Source: Doryteuthis pealeii
Taxonomy: Eukaryota; Mollusca; Cephalopoda; Myopsida; Loliginidae
Assembly: GCA_023376005.1 (NCBI GenBank)
Contig: CM042152.1
Coordinates: 85,947,856-86,011,855 of the forward strand
Direction of reading: 5' to 3'
DNA: 64,000 nt
Shown: positions 9,634 to 20,340 of the stretch, piece by piece
How positions within the stretch are numbered: position 1 is the stretch's first letter
Layout of the letters: each line of letters starts with the position of its first letter
Translations under genes and position numbers: made by a program
Notes under the pieces: model-generated
Told to the model about the DNA's origin: nothing
The model's database searches: none
Seen by the model: the letters and a program-made list of their open reading frames with translations, nothing else

Positions 9634-9734
9634 CTGATGTAATGATTATTGCCAAAGAAAATAAACTTGGCAAGCTATGTTCAAATTTTGGATGAGTCTG
9701 TTTGCATTTTATTTTGTGCTAATGCTCAAGTATT
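9634..9734 (+). mobile_element. SINE C, truncated copy C5
   Basis: Only the head half is present: GTAATGATTATTGCCAAAGA, a decayed B box (TGTTCAAATTTTGG) and GAGTCTGTTTGCATTTTATT. It ends where element D3 begins. The mirror copy is at about 31,116-31,225. Confidence 0.65.
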
Positions 9735-10024
9735 TGTAGAATAATCATACTAAGTTCCAATTACCATCGAATTGGTAAGACAAAGCAACAAGTAGCCGTA
9801 ACTGAATACAGATATAATCGTGTTACAATACTACTGCAAAAGGCCAGGGTATTTATGAAGCCTCATAACATCATAGAAACCAAGCAGCCAATCAGGACTC
9901 AAAGAATGGAATCACCCAAATATATGAATGGACTATTCTTAATTTCCATAAATATCAACTGTCTTGGGCACTAGTTCAGTTGTGCTTAGCAAACCAACAG
10001 TATACTGACTGACTGACATCAATA
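9735..10024 (+). repeat. Family D element, copy D3
   Basis: It runs TGTAGAATAATCATACTAAG ... GACTGACATCAAT. The flanks AGTATT and AGTATC suggest a 6 bp target duplication with one difference. The segment between CAGTTGTGCTTAG and AAACCAACAG is shortened compared with D1. Mirror copy 30,825-31,115; copy 3 counterpart near 46,930-47,450 is barely recognisable. Confidence 0.82.
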
Positions 10025-10103
10025 GTATCCATTGTAGAATCGAAATCCAATGGGATATTCCCTGACAGGTTTAAATCCTGTTTGCAGCACCATGTTGAAG
10101 TGA

Positions 10104-10258
10104 GTTAGTATACTGTTGGTTTGAACAACAACAAAAGAACCACTGAACTGGTGCCCAAAGAAGCTGGTATTCCTGAGTGCCATAAATACCAGCTGCTTTG
10201 GGCACCAGTTCAGTAGTGCTTAGTTAGTTGTTGTTGTTCAAACCAACAGTATACTAAC
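10104..10258. repeat. Hairpin E: inverted pair of family D 3' ends
   Basis: Arms of 68 and 75 bases (10,104-10,171 and 10,184-10,258) pair around a 12-base loop. Each arm equals the last ~75-95 bases of a D element, from TACCAGCTG through CACCAGTTCAGT to AACCAACAGTATAC. A transcript would fold into a ~70 bp stem. The mirror copy is at 30,592-30,746 and the copy 3 version at about 47,555-47,715. It is most likely a derivative of family D; a small-RNA source is possible but only inferred. Confidence 0.85.
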
Positions 10259-10259
10259 T

Positions 10260-11127
10260 CCCTTCATCATCCATCTCTTCTCCTCCAGCTTTGCATAAAA
10301 TAGGAGGGCAGACTGGATTCTCTATCCTTGGTTGGGTAATCATTCAAATACAAAGAAAAACTCTGAACACTGAATTCAGAGAATCTATGGCTATAGAATT
10401 ATTGCTTCTCCAAAAGTGAGTATGATGTTCATTCTACAATGGCAAACACACTGTTGCACCATTCTTCTGTTATCAGTTTACCCAAAAAGTGTGGCTGGTC
10501 TTATACAAAGCTTGGCTTGGTTGCCATAGCTGTTGATGGATGAACATTATTTCTATACATTATCTGGGCATGAAAATCAACCACTGGCATAATAGAATCA
10601 CACAGGTTTTTTTTTTTTGTCATTGAATATCATCTTCAGTCTCCATCTTATCACCTTCTCACAATCTCTCCAATAATCTATTATTTCTTTATTTTTTCTC
10701 ATACTTGTGGTTGAAATAAAAATGTAGTGAAGAAGATTATGTTGCACCAATCTTTCAAACTGGAACGGCCTGTATACACAGAAAATCAGAATTTATAAAA
10801 CTACTTTATCAACCCAGCAGGCTATCAGTATTTTTATATTTCTCAGAACACTGATTATATTTTTGGTTTGATCACCTTCTCATTTTGCCTCTGTATTTCA
10901 ATGATCTATCTAATTTGTTTATTTATTTTGATACACCTTTTATTTTGTATCTCTTGAAAAATTCAGTCAGTTCAGATTGTATATCTTCTGTATTTGATAG
11001 GATATATAGGATATACTCATTTGAAAACAAAATGAGGGAGAAAAAAAATCCCATTGCCTAATCTATGAAAAAATGAGTCTCTTCCTTAAGTCAGTAGACA
11101 ACTATTATTTTTTGAATATTTCCTACT

Positions 11128-11131
<4 letters not shown>
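10260..11131. other. Repeat-derived interval with no gene
   Basis: The part 10,405-10,440 ends with TGATGTTCATTCTACA, the terminus of family F, so a diverged F- or C-like element probably lies at 10,260-10,440. The remainder is AT-rich without a supported frame. Confidence 0.5.
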
Positions 11132-11159
<28 letters not shown>

Positions 11160-11245
11160 TGAGAGAGAGAGAGTGTGTATGTGTGAGAGAGAGAGGGAGT
11201 GTGTATGTGTGTATGAGAGAGAGAGAGTGTGTGTATGTGTGAGTT

Positions 11246-11284
<39 letters not shown>
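11132..11284. repeat. (GA)n/(GT)n compound microsatellite
   Basis: Alternating GAGAGA and GTGTGT/GTATGT blocks. It produces several artefactual frames rich in Ser/Leu or Arg/Glu on both strands. Mirror copy at 29,558-29,715; copy 3 at about 48,640-48,798. Confidence 0.95.
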
Positions 11285-11285
<1 letters not shown>

Positions 11286-11694
11286 TCTTTTTTACCCATG
11301 CTAGTAGATGATTGGATGCCATCAAATCTTGGTAATCTTCATCTCAACAGTCAGATATTTGGTGGCACTCTTATTATTAGTAGACAAATGTCTCTCTTTA
11401 GTTTAGTGATCCAATATATGGCTCGATGTCAACAATATTGTTCAACTGCAAATACTTAAGACAAGATTACTTATATATATGTTAAGTTTATATATGTAAG
11501 TAAAATGAAAATATGTCAGAGCTATTATTGCTAAACTTAAAAATAGCACATAAAAGTTATATATATTTGTGTTTCTGTCTGTATTTAAGTAGCAGTCCTT
11601 CATAATGAATGTTTGATTAAAGACTAGATAAGAAATATTTTTTAATTTTTTAGTTAAGTTTTCTTGTTTATATACAAGAAAACACGTCTGGATA

Positions 11695-11733
11695 AATAAA
11701 AAGTTAGACACTACCTTGTCTGACTTTTTATTT
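11695..11733. repeat. Short 16 bp stem hairpin
   Basis: AATAAAAAGTTAGACA pairs with TGTCTGACTTTTTATT around six bases. The shape resembles an intrinsic terminator, but that has no meaning in this eukaryotic context. It is conserved in copies 2 (about 29,108-29,146) and 3 (about 49,222-49,262). Confidence 0.7.
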
Positions 11734-11870
11734 TGGCCTCTAAGATTAGTATACATACAAAACTTTGAATGTTAATTATTTTTAAAGTCTTAAACATTTT
11801 TGTTATATTGTTTACACATTATGATATACAACGTTAAGGTTACAAGAGACACAATTAATATATCAGTTAT

Positions 11871-12171
11871 ATTGAAGTCAGTCAGTCAGTCAGTCTACTA
11901 TTGGTTTGAACAATGTGACTGGCCAAGCACAACTGAACCAGTGTCAAGACAACTGGTACTTATGGGAATTCAGAACAGTCCACTCATGTATTTGGGTGAT
12001 TCCATTCCCTGAGTCCTGATTGGCTGCTTGGTTTGTATGATCCTCTGAAGCTCCATAAATCCTGCCATTTTGCAATAGTCTTAGCAGCAAACCAGAATCG
12101 TATTTCAGTTACGACTGCTTGCTGTCTTGTCTTGCCAATTCGACAGTAATTGGACTTAGTATTATTCTACA
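11871..12171 (-). repeat. Family D element, copy D4
   Basis: It runs ATTGAAGTCAGTCAG ... ATTATTCTACA and is flanked on both sides by the identical 6-mer AGTTAT. It shares the CCAAT-to-TATA spacing of D2. On its right it abuts SINE C copy C4, whose start overlaps the duplicated target. Mirror copy 28,665-28,969; copy 3 copy 49,400-49,709. Confidence 0.9.
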
Positions 12172-12440
12172 AGTTATTGTCATAGAAAATGGAATTGGCA
12201 GCCCAAGTTCAAATCCTGGATGAGTCTGTTTACACTTCATTTTGCACTAACACTCTTAGCAAAGGCACAAATCCAGCTGTCCCTCCCCAGATATTGGTAA
12301 ATAGTAGGACTGGCTGGGTTATTTAGCTTTGCTTAGGCAACTTGTCTTGGAGAAGGAAAACTATGAATTCAAACCAGCCATATTCCACTAAAAAATTGAC
12401 CTTGTGTCACATCTTACCAATGACAGAGAAGTTGGGTAAA
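12172..12440 (+). mobile_element. SINE C, copy C4 (5' truncated)
   Basis: It starts inside the tRNA-like head (TTATTGTCATAGAAAATGG), followed by the B-box-like CAAGTTCAAATCCTGG, the body (TTGCTTAGGCAACTTGTCTT) and a 3' end TGACCTTGTGTCACATCTTA. It is the same family as C1, C3 and C5. Mirror copy about 28,405-28,664; copy 3 copy about 49,710-49,975. Confidence 0.82.
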
Positions 12441-12569
12441 TATACATAAGATGCTATATAAGTTATATTCATTACCAAGTTAAATGTATATATCAGTTAT
12501 TAAATACTGTTAGAATTATTGGACGTGAATTGAAGAAGATTCTATTCAGTTTAAGGTACTTCATTTTTG

Positions 12570-12820
12570 GGATAAAGTAAAGTCGTCGGGGTGGCCTAAG
12601 TATCAACCAGACAGTGAGGGAGTCTATCCCCTTTTCTCTAGCGCTAGACCAAGGAGATTATTTTTAGGGTCTGAGGTGGATCGCCACACCTACCATCAGG
12701 TCCTCACTTTACTGCACAGATCCCTGTGCTACTCATACACTGTTGGTGAGGGCCGGTATCGAACAAGGAACCATGTGATTCCTAGTCGAACGCTCTACCG
12801 ACTGAGCTAAACTGGGCCCT
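12570..12820 (-). mobile_element. SINE A2
   Basis: The minus strand starts with a tRNA-like head: A box TTAGCTCAGTCGGTAGAGCG near 12,790-12,810 and B box GTTCGATACC near 12,750. The A-family body follows, ending in a GACTTTACTTTATCCC-type tail at the left. It is about 250 bp with no B-type tail. Mirror copy 28,015-28,265 (+); copy 3 copy about 50,113-50,356 (-). Confidence 0.9.
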
Positions 12821-12824
12821 GAAA

Positions 12825-13006
12825 CCTTTTTTTTATTGTACAGTAAACATGATTGTTTATGAGTATTTAGTGTATACTAATTTAAATAGCAGTGTCAAGG
12901 CATCTCAAACATTTGGACAAAGCATAGTCATTGAATTTTTTTTCCTGTAGATAAACAAAAGATAACAAATATATTAAAAAAATGTTATCTGAGGTCTATA
13001 ATCAAT

Positions 13007-13037
<31 letters not shown>

Positions 13038-13293
13038 ACTAGTTAACAAGAAGATAACTTGTGTTATGATAATAATGTTGAAAAATTTGATGTTTATGCC
13101 TTAAACATTTCCATTTTTTTTTTTTTTTTTTGGTGTTTTGTTTATATTGGCTAAGTTTTTGCTATGAAAACAATTTCCTTTCTAATCTTTTGAATTCTTC
13201 AAAATATTTTTTCTTTTCTATCAATAACAAAAAAAAAAAAACTGCAACTGAAAAATAGTTTTCATTTTCCTTTCTTCTGTTTTTTTAAAAATG

Positions 13294-13339
<46 letters not shown>

Positions 13340-13603
13340 CAACAGTTAAATCTATTTCCAAGAAACAAAATGTATAAAAAAAATGAACTAGCTTCATTAA
13401 TTAAAGTTTAATATAATTTATAACATCACAAAATAATTGATAATATAAGATATTAATTCATTTAATTAGGAAGTTTAGGCAAATGAATAAACAAGATTTT
13501 TTTCAAAAGCAATATGGAACAGGCTGAATGTCATGTTAAGCAAAATCATTTAAAATAATTGCTTCCATCTTGTTTATTTTGTACAGGAGTGATAAATAAG
13601 AAT
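12825..13603. other. AT-rich interval with TA and poly-T tracts
   Basis: Only simple sequence is recognisable: (TA)n at 13,004-13,030 and 13,298-13,337, and T runs near 13,113 and A runs near 13,230. No gene or repeat landmark. Confidence 0.7.
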
Positions 13604-14196
13604 TGAAGAATAATCAAAGTTTCAATTACCGTCGAATTGGGAAGACATGGCAACAAACGGTTGTAACCCGAATAGTTGCAAAGTCTACTGCAGAATGACA
13701 GGGTATTTATAAAATTCACAATATCATTCAAATCAAGCAGCCAATCAGAACTCAAGGAATGGAATCACCCAAATCAATGAATGGATCATTCTTGATTTCT
13801 ATATATACCAACTGTCTTGGACACTGCTTGAGTGGTATTGAAGTCAGTCAGTCAGTCAGTCAACAATTGGTTTGAACCATGTGACTGGCCAAGCACAACT
13901 GAACCAGTGTCAAGAAAACTGGTATTTATGGGAATTCAGAACAGTCCACTCATGCATTCGGGTGATTCCATTCCCTGAGTCCTGATTGGCTGCTTGGTTT
14001 GTAGGATCCTCTGAGGCTCCATAAATCCTGCCACTTTGCAGTGGTCTTCACAGCATACCAGAATCGTATTGGGTTACAACTACTTGCTGTCTTGTCTTGC
14101 TAATTCAACAGTAATTGGACTTAGTATGATTATTCTACAAGTGGTACTTAGTTAGCTGCTGTTATTCAAACCAACAGTAGACTAACTGACTTCAAT
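13604..14196 (+). repeat. Family D element, copy D5, split by D6
   Basis: The left part 13,604-13,836 starts TGAAGAATAATC and the right part resumes at 14,139 and ends GACTAACTGACTTCAAT at 14,196. D6 interrupts it. D5 is a diverged subtype (CAAACGGTTGTAACCCG, ATATATACCAACTG) and therefore older than D6. An uninterrupted relative of this subtype is D8 (56,879-57,183). Mirror copy 26,630-27,204; copy 3 copy 51,140-51,727. Confidence 0.88.
13837..14138 (-). repeat. Family D element, copy D6, nested in D5
   Basis: It runs ATTGAAGTCAGTCAG ... TATTCTACA. The identical 6-mer AGTGGT flanks it (13,831-13,836 and 14,139-14,144). In the mirror copy the corresponding ACCACT occurs at 26,671-26,676 and 26,972-26,977. 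Removing D6 and one repeat restores an intact D5. This is the clearest definition of D boundaries in the window. Copy 3 copy is at 51,373-51,669. Confidence 0.93.
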
Positions 14197-16103
14197 AATC
14201 TTAGTTTTATGTTGTTCTGAGTCTTTATACAGAGGATGGCCATTATTATAATAGCATTTGTGTGTTTTGAGCCTCTTAATTTTTTTGCTGTTAAAAACTC
14301 AGATGATAACCTCTAACCTTTGGAAACCAAATAAAGTTTTCTCTAAAAGCAACTTTTTATTTGAAACAAACAGGAATGATATATATATAAAAAAAAGAAA
14401 GTATATTCACTTTTTTCCAGAATACAAGCAAAGGGTTTTTATAAATCTAATATTCTGAGACAGATTATGAGGTTTCTACAATATTTTGTCTTCATCTTTG
14501 CTGATTTCAAACAACAGAAGATTGTCTGTTGGTCAGGAATCTAAGTATAGCGGTGATGAAAGTTTTTAAAAAAAAGAAGAAATATTGATAAGAAGGATAT
14601 TAACAGATGTGACATACTCCTGAAGAAGGTTGGAAAATCAACCAGCTGAAATATGAATATGGGCTGAAAAGTCCCTGTGATGATGTCATATCTGCTATCG
14701 ATGACTTTTTTTTACCAATGGAGCCCAAGCACTGCAACACTGATGGAAGTGACTGCAAGGTGGACCATATTGAAAAATAAACCTCATTTGGTCACATTCC
14801 ATGAGAGTAACTTGAGCAGCCTATGAACTTTTCAGATGACCTTTGTATATTAAAAATAACAAAGATGAGGATACTTATATACTGCTGATACAAAAGGATG
14901 TTATATTTTGTAGAATTATTAGTATAATCACTTTGAATATGAATAACAGCTAAATCAGAAAAAGGTAACATTGGTATCATTACTGGTAGTTATTAAGCTT
15001 AGATTAGTCTGACACAAAGTCAGATTTGTTATGTTACCAGATAGGAGGAAACTGACTATATAAGCAAATTGGTCTTTAAAATCAGATTCATCATTGCATC
15101 ACAGAAAGACACTCAATTTGCATCAGAATTAACATTGTCAATAATCTTTGCACCAAAAAGCATCAATCTACTTATTAATAGTTATTGATAACTTCAAAAT
15201 GGTTATCTCATGCAAAAATAAAAAGATTTTCTCTTTGATTTCTTTTTACTCAGCTCGGCTTTTTATTTCCTCCAATGAAAAAACAGAAAAACAAATATTA
15301 AATGCACAATTTGTTAGGTTTTAGGTTGGAAAATACAATATTTCTTAGAGTTTATAGTAAATCTATTCTTATTACTATATACCCATTTCTATAATCTCTC
15401 TCTCTCTCTCTTTACATGCATTAAATAAAAATATCCAAATATTACACTACATTCAATTCCTGTTATTATGGGAGGAGAGCTATGTGCCAAAAGTTAATGC
15501 TAGAAAATTTAAGTTAAATAGCAGTCAGTTCAAAGCCTGTCTCTATAAAATTGATAAACACAGTTTATTATTTGTAGCATACCTTATTATAGGTAGCATA
15601 ACAAATATTATTTTATATATGATTATATATCCGTAAAAAAAGGTTTTCCTTTGGATTGTAGGTTTGGCTTCCTGCATCATGTGTCCGTTGATCGTATGAT
15701 AATTCAGTCACTGAAAAACTTTCTCTTTTGGCACCGGTCTTCAAAGAGATAAAAACCTATCTGTTTCAGTCCTAGATCATGGACGAAAAAAAGATCATGT
15801 TTTCCAGTTCGGTTCATAGAGCAGAATAAATATAATTAGTCTCCAACTTTCTTGCCATGTAAACAATGAAAGACAGAATAAGTTTTTTCTAACCAACTTT
15901 TGGTACCTCTTCATTACACAATGGAACATATTGTATATTTAACCTGTGTGTGACATATGTATTGTGTTATTTTATTGTTTTACGTTATGTATATCAAACA
16001 TTCATAAGTACATTGTTCATGTGAGTTGTTTGTCTTTCCTGAGTGAATGTTCAGTGTTAGTGTATCCAGGGATGCATTAATGCATTATAAGGACTTAGTG
16101 TTG
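14197..16103. other. AT-rich interval with an internal CTGAAGAAGG motif (H)
   Basis: At 14,620-14,651 it reads CTGAAGAAGGTTG, GAAAAT, CAACC, AGCTGAAA, a motif also inside G elements, suggesting a decayed relative near 14,570-15,050. A 62-74 codon frame (minus strand, 14,792-14,980; plus strand in copy 2, 25,800-26,024) matches no family I recognise. A (CT)n tract lies at 15,397-15,412. A 14 bp palindrome ATGCATTAATGCAT precedes the minisatellite near 16,072. No gene supported. Confidence 0.5.
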
Positions 16104-16331
16104 GTTATAAACAAGTACAGACTATTTTTATAGTCTGTTATAAACCAGTACACACTGTTGTTATAGTCTGTTGTAAACCAGTACACACTATTGTTATAGT
16201 CTGTTATAAACCAGTACACACTATTGTTATAGTCTATTATAAATCAGTACACACTATTGTTATAGTCTATTATAAACCAGTACACACTATTGTTATAGTC
16301 TATTATAAACCAGTACACACTATTGTTATAG
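16104..16331. repeat. Minisatellite, 33 bp unit
   Basis: About seven units of a 33 bp repeat containing ATAAACCAGTACACACTATT and GTTATAGTCT. The first unit is the most diverged. The mirror array (24,438-24,677) and copy 3 array (53,622-53,820) differ in internal deletions and unit number, as expected for a variable-number tandem repeat or for sequencing error. Confidence 0.92.
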
Positions 16332-17925
16332 CCTAACTCACTAACCAGCACACCATGCAAGGCATTCAGATATGTGTATTGTGGGCGAGTAAATACAGCA
16401 TATCATATTTAATTTAAAAAGTTATGTTATATAAAATATGATACTCAATCTAATATATCTGATGGTGTAATTGCTGGCTGATAAGATACAGTTTTTTCTT
16501 TACCTCAAAAGCATGTGATTATTACACTATATTAGTATAAAAAATGACAGGTTGATAAAGAAAAGCTGGAAATATGTTGCTATATTGTTGTGATGGAACG
16601 CAATGAAAAGAATATAAAATATACTCTTTTATAGTACTTAATACATTTACAACAAACTGAAGTAAATAACATTACCAATGGTATATAAGACAAGGTGAAA
16701 GCATATCAATTATTCAGACTGTGTGGAAATCTAGCTTTAAAGGAAAATATTTGACAATGATCTAACTTCACACTGTTTGAACGAGAAGAGATAAAATATC
16801 CAGCCTGTTTCTGTCTCAAAAAATGTTTGAAGATATATTTACTTTTATACTAAATTATTTAAAAAACAAAAACAAAAAAACAAACCTCTAAATTAAAATC
16901 AATCAAACAAATATCTTTATTGTTCACAACTTTCAAGTTGAAGACTTATGTTGCTTAAAGCTTTGAATTCAAACTAAATTTATCATAAATATTTCACAAT
17001 TTTTTTTTTTTTCACAATTTTGGAAAATACCCAGTTTTATGAAAGCTTCCTGGGGGTTCTGTTGATATTTTTTTTTATAGATTTATTTTCTATAAAGAAG
17101 GAAACCTACAAGTCAAATGGTTTAAAGGTGATTTTTGGTATCTTTTCTAGTAAACACATTATTTAACTTTTCCTTCAGAGCGTTTTCAGCTAGTAACAAT
17201 CATATTTTGTTAATGTTCTTAATGTATTCTGCTTTCAAAGTTCATATCCACTAGTGCTTAACTTTTATTCCCCAAACCAACCTCCACTGAAAGGAGAGTT
17301 CAGTTATTGCTTTATGATAACTTTTTTATTTATATGCTGACAAAAATAGGAATTTCTTAGAGAAATATTTGTTTGGCATTCTGATAGACACTAACCTTTT
17401 TTTCTTCTTTCTATGAATAGCACATCCAGAGAAGCAGACACAATTAGAAGAAGAATATTTACTTCTATTAAATATCTTTTTGGAAAGTAGGCTATAAATC
17501 TACAAGGTGGACAATTCATGATGTTCTCAGTGTAAGCAAACATAATTGTTATCATTTGGAACAAGGCAAGAAAAATACAAAGAGTCATCAAATATAAAAA
17601 TATTCACATTCATGACTTATTTATCAAGCCTGGCTTGTATGAAAAGCTGTTGTTCCAGAGAGATTAAACCACTGACACTGGTTTGCTTAAAATATCCTGA
17701 AGCAGTCAATATTTAAAAGATGAAAGGATCATCATATTTTCTTAAAATTCATTGCGTTTTTTGTTTTGTTTGTTTTTTAAATTCATATTTTTATGAATAG
17801 ACAGATAAAATGTTTTGATTATATTTAAACCAAGAAAAACAAAATTACATATTTAGCAGAACTGTTTATTTTTTTTTATTGATATTTTTAAAATAATTTA
17901 CAAGTGTGTGTATGTCACAGTTGTA
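16332..17925. other. AT-rich interval, nothing recognised
   Basis: About 1.6 kb with poly-A/T runs. A 66-codon minus-strand frame (17,391-17,591) is hydrophobic but short and unrecognised, and it is not preserved in the other copies. No repeat landmark seen. Confidence 0.6.
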
Positions 17926-17931
17926 GAATAA

Positions 17932-18218
17932 TACTAAGTCTAATTACCGTTGAATTGGCAAGACAAGACAACAAGCAGTCGTAACTGAAATACGATTCTG
18001 GTTTGCTGCTAAGACTACTGCAAAATGGCAGGATTTATGGAGCCTCAGAGGATCCTACAAACCAAGCAGCCAATCAGGACTCAGGGAATGGAATCACCCA
18101 AATGCATGAGTGGACTGTTCTGAATTCCAATAAGTACCAGTTGTCTTGACACTGGTTCAGTTGTGCTTGGCCAGTCACATTGTTCAAACCAATAGTAGAC
18201 TGACTGACTGACTTCAAT
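17932..18218 (+). repeat. Family D element, copy D7
   Basis: It runs TGTAGAATAATACTAAGTCT ... TGACTTCAAT. The flanks CACAGT and AACAGT agree at five of six bases. Mirror copy 22,571-22,867 has many single-base insertions; copy 3 copy is 55,384-55,679. Confidence 0.88.
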
Positions 18219-18577
18219 AACAGTATATCTGGATGATTTGTCCCAATATGATATTATAAATGTTACGAACAACAAATAATAATACAATACAGTTAAATAT
18301 ATTTTTAACTCAACAATATTTGTTTTTATTTGTCACCAACCATGGTATAGGAGGATTGATATGGTTAAAACATTTACTGTCCACACATGCATGTAATGCA
18401 GCTATCTTGTTATCTTGCTTGTTGATCATACTCTGTTGATTTTTCTTTGTACTACCCTTTTACTAAAGAATGCTATTGTTAATTATGGAAGCGTTATCTC
18501 TCCTAACAATAAGTATCAAATTGATTTTTAAAAACTGTTGCTTGGGTACTGACAAAAATCACTATAAAACTAATCAT

Positions 18578-18870
18578 TGTAGAGATTTGTGTAGACTTAC
18601 CAGTATTCAACTGTGTTGCAAGTTGAATTTGCTTCTGAGAATCCAGACTTGGTAAATGGTTTAAATAGCAGTTTGGGCTATGTAGCATGTTCAAGTCTAT
18701 TTCTAGAATTTTGATTTAGTGAGGATATTTTTATCCATATATACTGAATAGTTGACCATGTCTGTCAGTTGCTACAGAATGTATTCAGTTATTTTCTGTC
18801 TTTTTTTTGTCTTGTTACTGGACGCTAGTCACAGCCTTCCTGTGAAGATGAGTATGATGTTCATTCTACA
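18578..18870 (+). repeat. Family F element, copy F2
   Basis: It is 293 bp, from TGTAGAGATTTGTG to GTTCATTCTACA, so both ends read TGTAGA inward. The flanks AATCAT and GTCATG share TCAT. On the minus strand of F elements a CCAATCA box (clear in the mirror copy near 22,050) is followed ~45 bp later by CTATTTAAACC, again a promoter-like core as in family D. Mirror copy about 21,898-22,205; copy 3 copy about 56,036-56,327. Confidence 0.8.
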
Positions 18871-20200
18871 GTCATGTTATATTAATGGAATTGTCTGTTT
18901 ATCAATACAATGATTGATGTTTTTTTGTTTGTGTTAAGAATACTATTTTCAAAACATTAAATGTCAATTTTGCAGATCAATTCCTAAACATGATAAAAGA
19001 TGTATTTAATAGATAAAGGGTCTGATCTTGAACTGAAATCTTTGATTTCTATATTTAAAGCTATGAACCAATCCTCTAAATGCTTTACAGAACTGAAATT
19101 GTCAATAAAATGATAACCACAGATGTTATTTGAGGAGAAAAGTTTGTGCTTATTGTACCTGTAGAAATTATCCAATTTGCCAGCAGTGAAGTACAAATAC
19201 ACTAAGTGCTGTTCTATACAGATCTAAAACAAAACATGGTTCAATTATTGCCGCTGCATAGTTAGCATTCATCACTAAGTCATGCCAACAGCACAGATCT
19301 TCAATGACTCTTTCTCATCATCTTCCCTATCTGGTCATCGCTTGCCTGTAAGGTGTCCTCTAGCACGTAATTCTAGGGTCTGTGCAGAGCTTGATCGATG
19401 TATGGTTTTTGCTAGTCACCAATTAATGCCTCCATAAAAACCTAAGCAACTAAGAAAATGCATCACTTATGGAAGACAGTGGAGGAAAAAAGAAAAACGT
19501 TATTGTATAGATTGAAATTAAGTCAGTTTCCCTCAGTATTCCTTAAGTTTTACATTTGTGTTTCCCATAAGAGTTAAGAACAAGAAGGTTTATTTATTGA
19601 TCCTTGTTGTTGTTTTTACACAGCATGTTAATAGCAATACTGTATTATTTTATATGTAAATTTGAAATCATCATTATTATTATTAACCTTACTATTCTTA
19701 ATTTTGAAGTAATTTTTCTTTTTGTCTTTGTTTAAAAAATGTTGCTTTTTAATTAAACTCTCTTGAGTTATTTTGTTGACACTGAAGAAACTGTGTATTG
19801 AAGACATTTATAATAAAGTAATTGATCTTTAGGAGATTTGAAGTTATTTTGATTCAAGAAAGCCTGGTCATTTCTATACTATCTAACTCTTTCGCAACCT
19901 ACGCTATGTAAAACAATTTAGTATTGAAATGTCTAAGTTACATCTATAAACCCAGCAAATGCATTGTCACCAATCTTGCCAAATATCAGAATTGTTGTTG
20001 TTCTTTATGAGCATCTGTAGAATTTAATAGCATGTGATAGCAATAAATACGGTACTAAAAGAAAATTTTTTTAAAAAAGGATTCAAAGAAAATATCTACT
20101 TCAATTAATAGACAATCAATTGACAAATCTTCATCTAAAAACAAGAGAAAATATGCTATTAATACAAATAGTGTGTAAAGTGATTAACAACATATATGAC
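18871..20200. other. AT-rich interval; empty site of a D insertion
   Basis: No gene is seen. Near 19,480 the sequence CAGTGGAGGAAAAA is uninterrupted. The same site in copy 3 is split by element D8, so this is the pre-insertion state. Copy 2 has the same empty site near 21,275. Confidence 0.7.
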
Positions 20201-20206
20201 ACAGAC

Positions 20207-20219
20207 AGGTCAAAGGTCA
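20207..20219 (+). promoter_or_regulatory. Perfect DR1 nuclear-receptor-type motif
   Basis: AGGTCAAAGGTCA is two AGGTCA half-sites spaced by one base, the classic DR1 element bound by HNF4/RXR-type receptors in animals. It is intact in all three copies (reverse complement at 20,542-20,554; forward at 57,837-57,849). It may be chance. No gene or promoter in the window supports a role. Confidence 0.35.
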
Positions 20220-20340
20220 AAAGATTAGGTTGGTTATGTGGGATTTAGACTTTTGTGATACCCTAATTGTTCTGATAGGGCTAGTTAGTAATGCAGGCTG
20301 GTAACCAATAAACTAAATTTGAGTTTTCCACTAATAGCTT

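Larger units (their letters stand above)
2655..20340 (+). repeat. Triplicated block, copy 1 (left arm of giant inverted repeat)
   Basis: The part from about 4,815 to 20,340 recurs in reverse complement at 20,427-36,319, and the whole block recurs in forward orientation at 36,420-58,043. Landmarks occur in matching order in all copies: SINE A (4,951), G/F elements (5.9-6.5 kb), hairpin (7.45 kb), hairpin (9.44 kb), hairpin E (10.1 kb), GA/GT microsatellite (11.13 kb), SINE A (12.57 kb), nested D elements (13.6-14.2 kb) and the 33 bp minisatellite (16.1 kb). No protein gene is visible in it. Copy 1 reads cleanly but has its own deletion near 7,798 and a private sequence near 6,571-6,756 that the other two copies lack. 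Confidence 0.95.

Noticed and set aside
11086..11325. Ser/Leu/His-rich and Arg/Glu-rich frames
   Set aside because: They are translations of a GA/GT microsatellite on both strands.
11695..11733. Intrinsic transcription terminator
   Set aside because: The hairpin is AT-rich in a eukaryotic non-coding context with no adjacent gene.
14620..14651. Hammerhead ribozyme
   Set aside because: Only the CTGANGA and GAAA boxes fit. Extra bases separate stem II from GAAA, and no NUH cleavage site with a closing stem III could be placed. Kept only as a low-interest lead.
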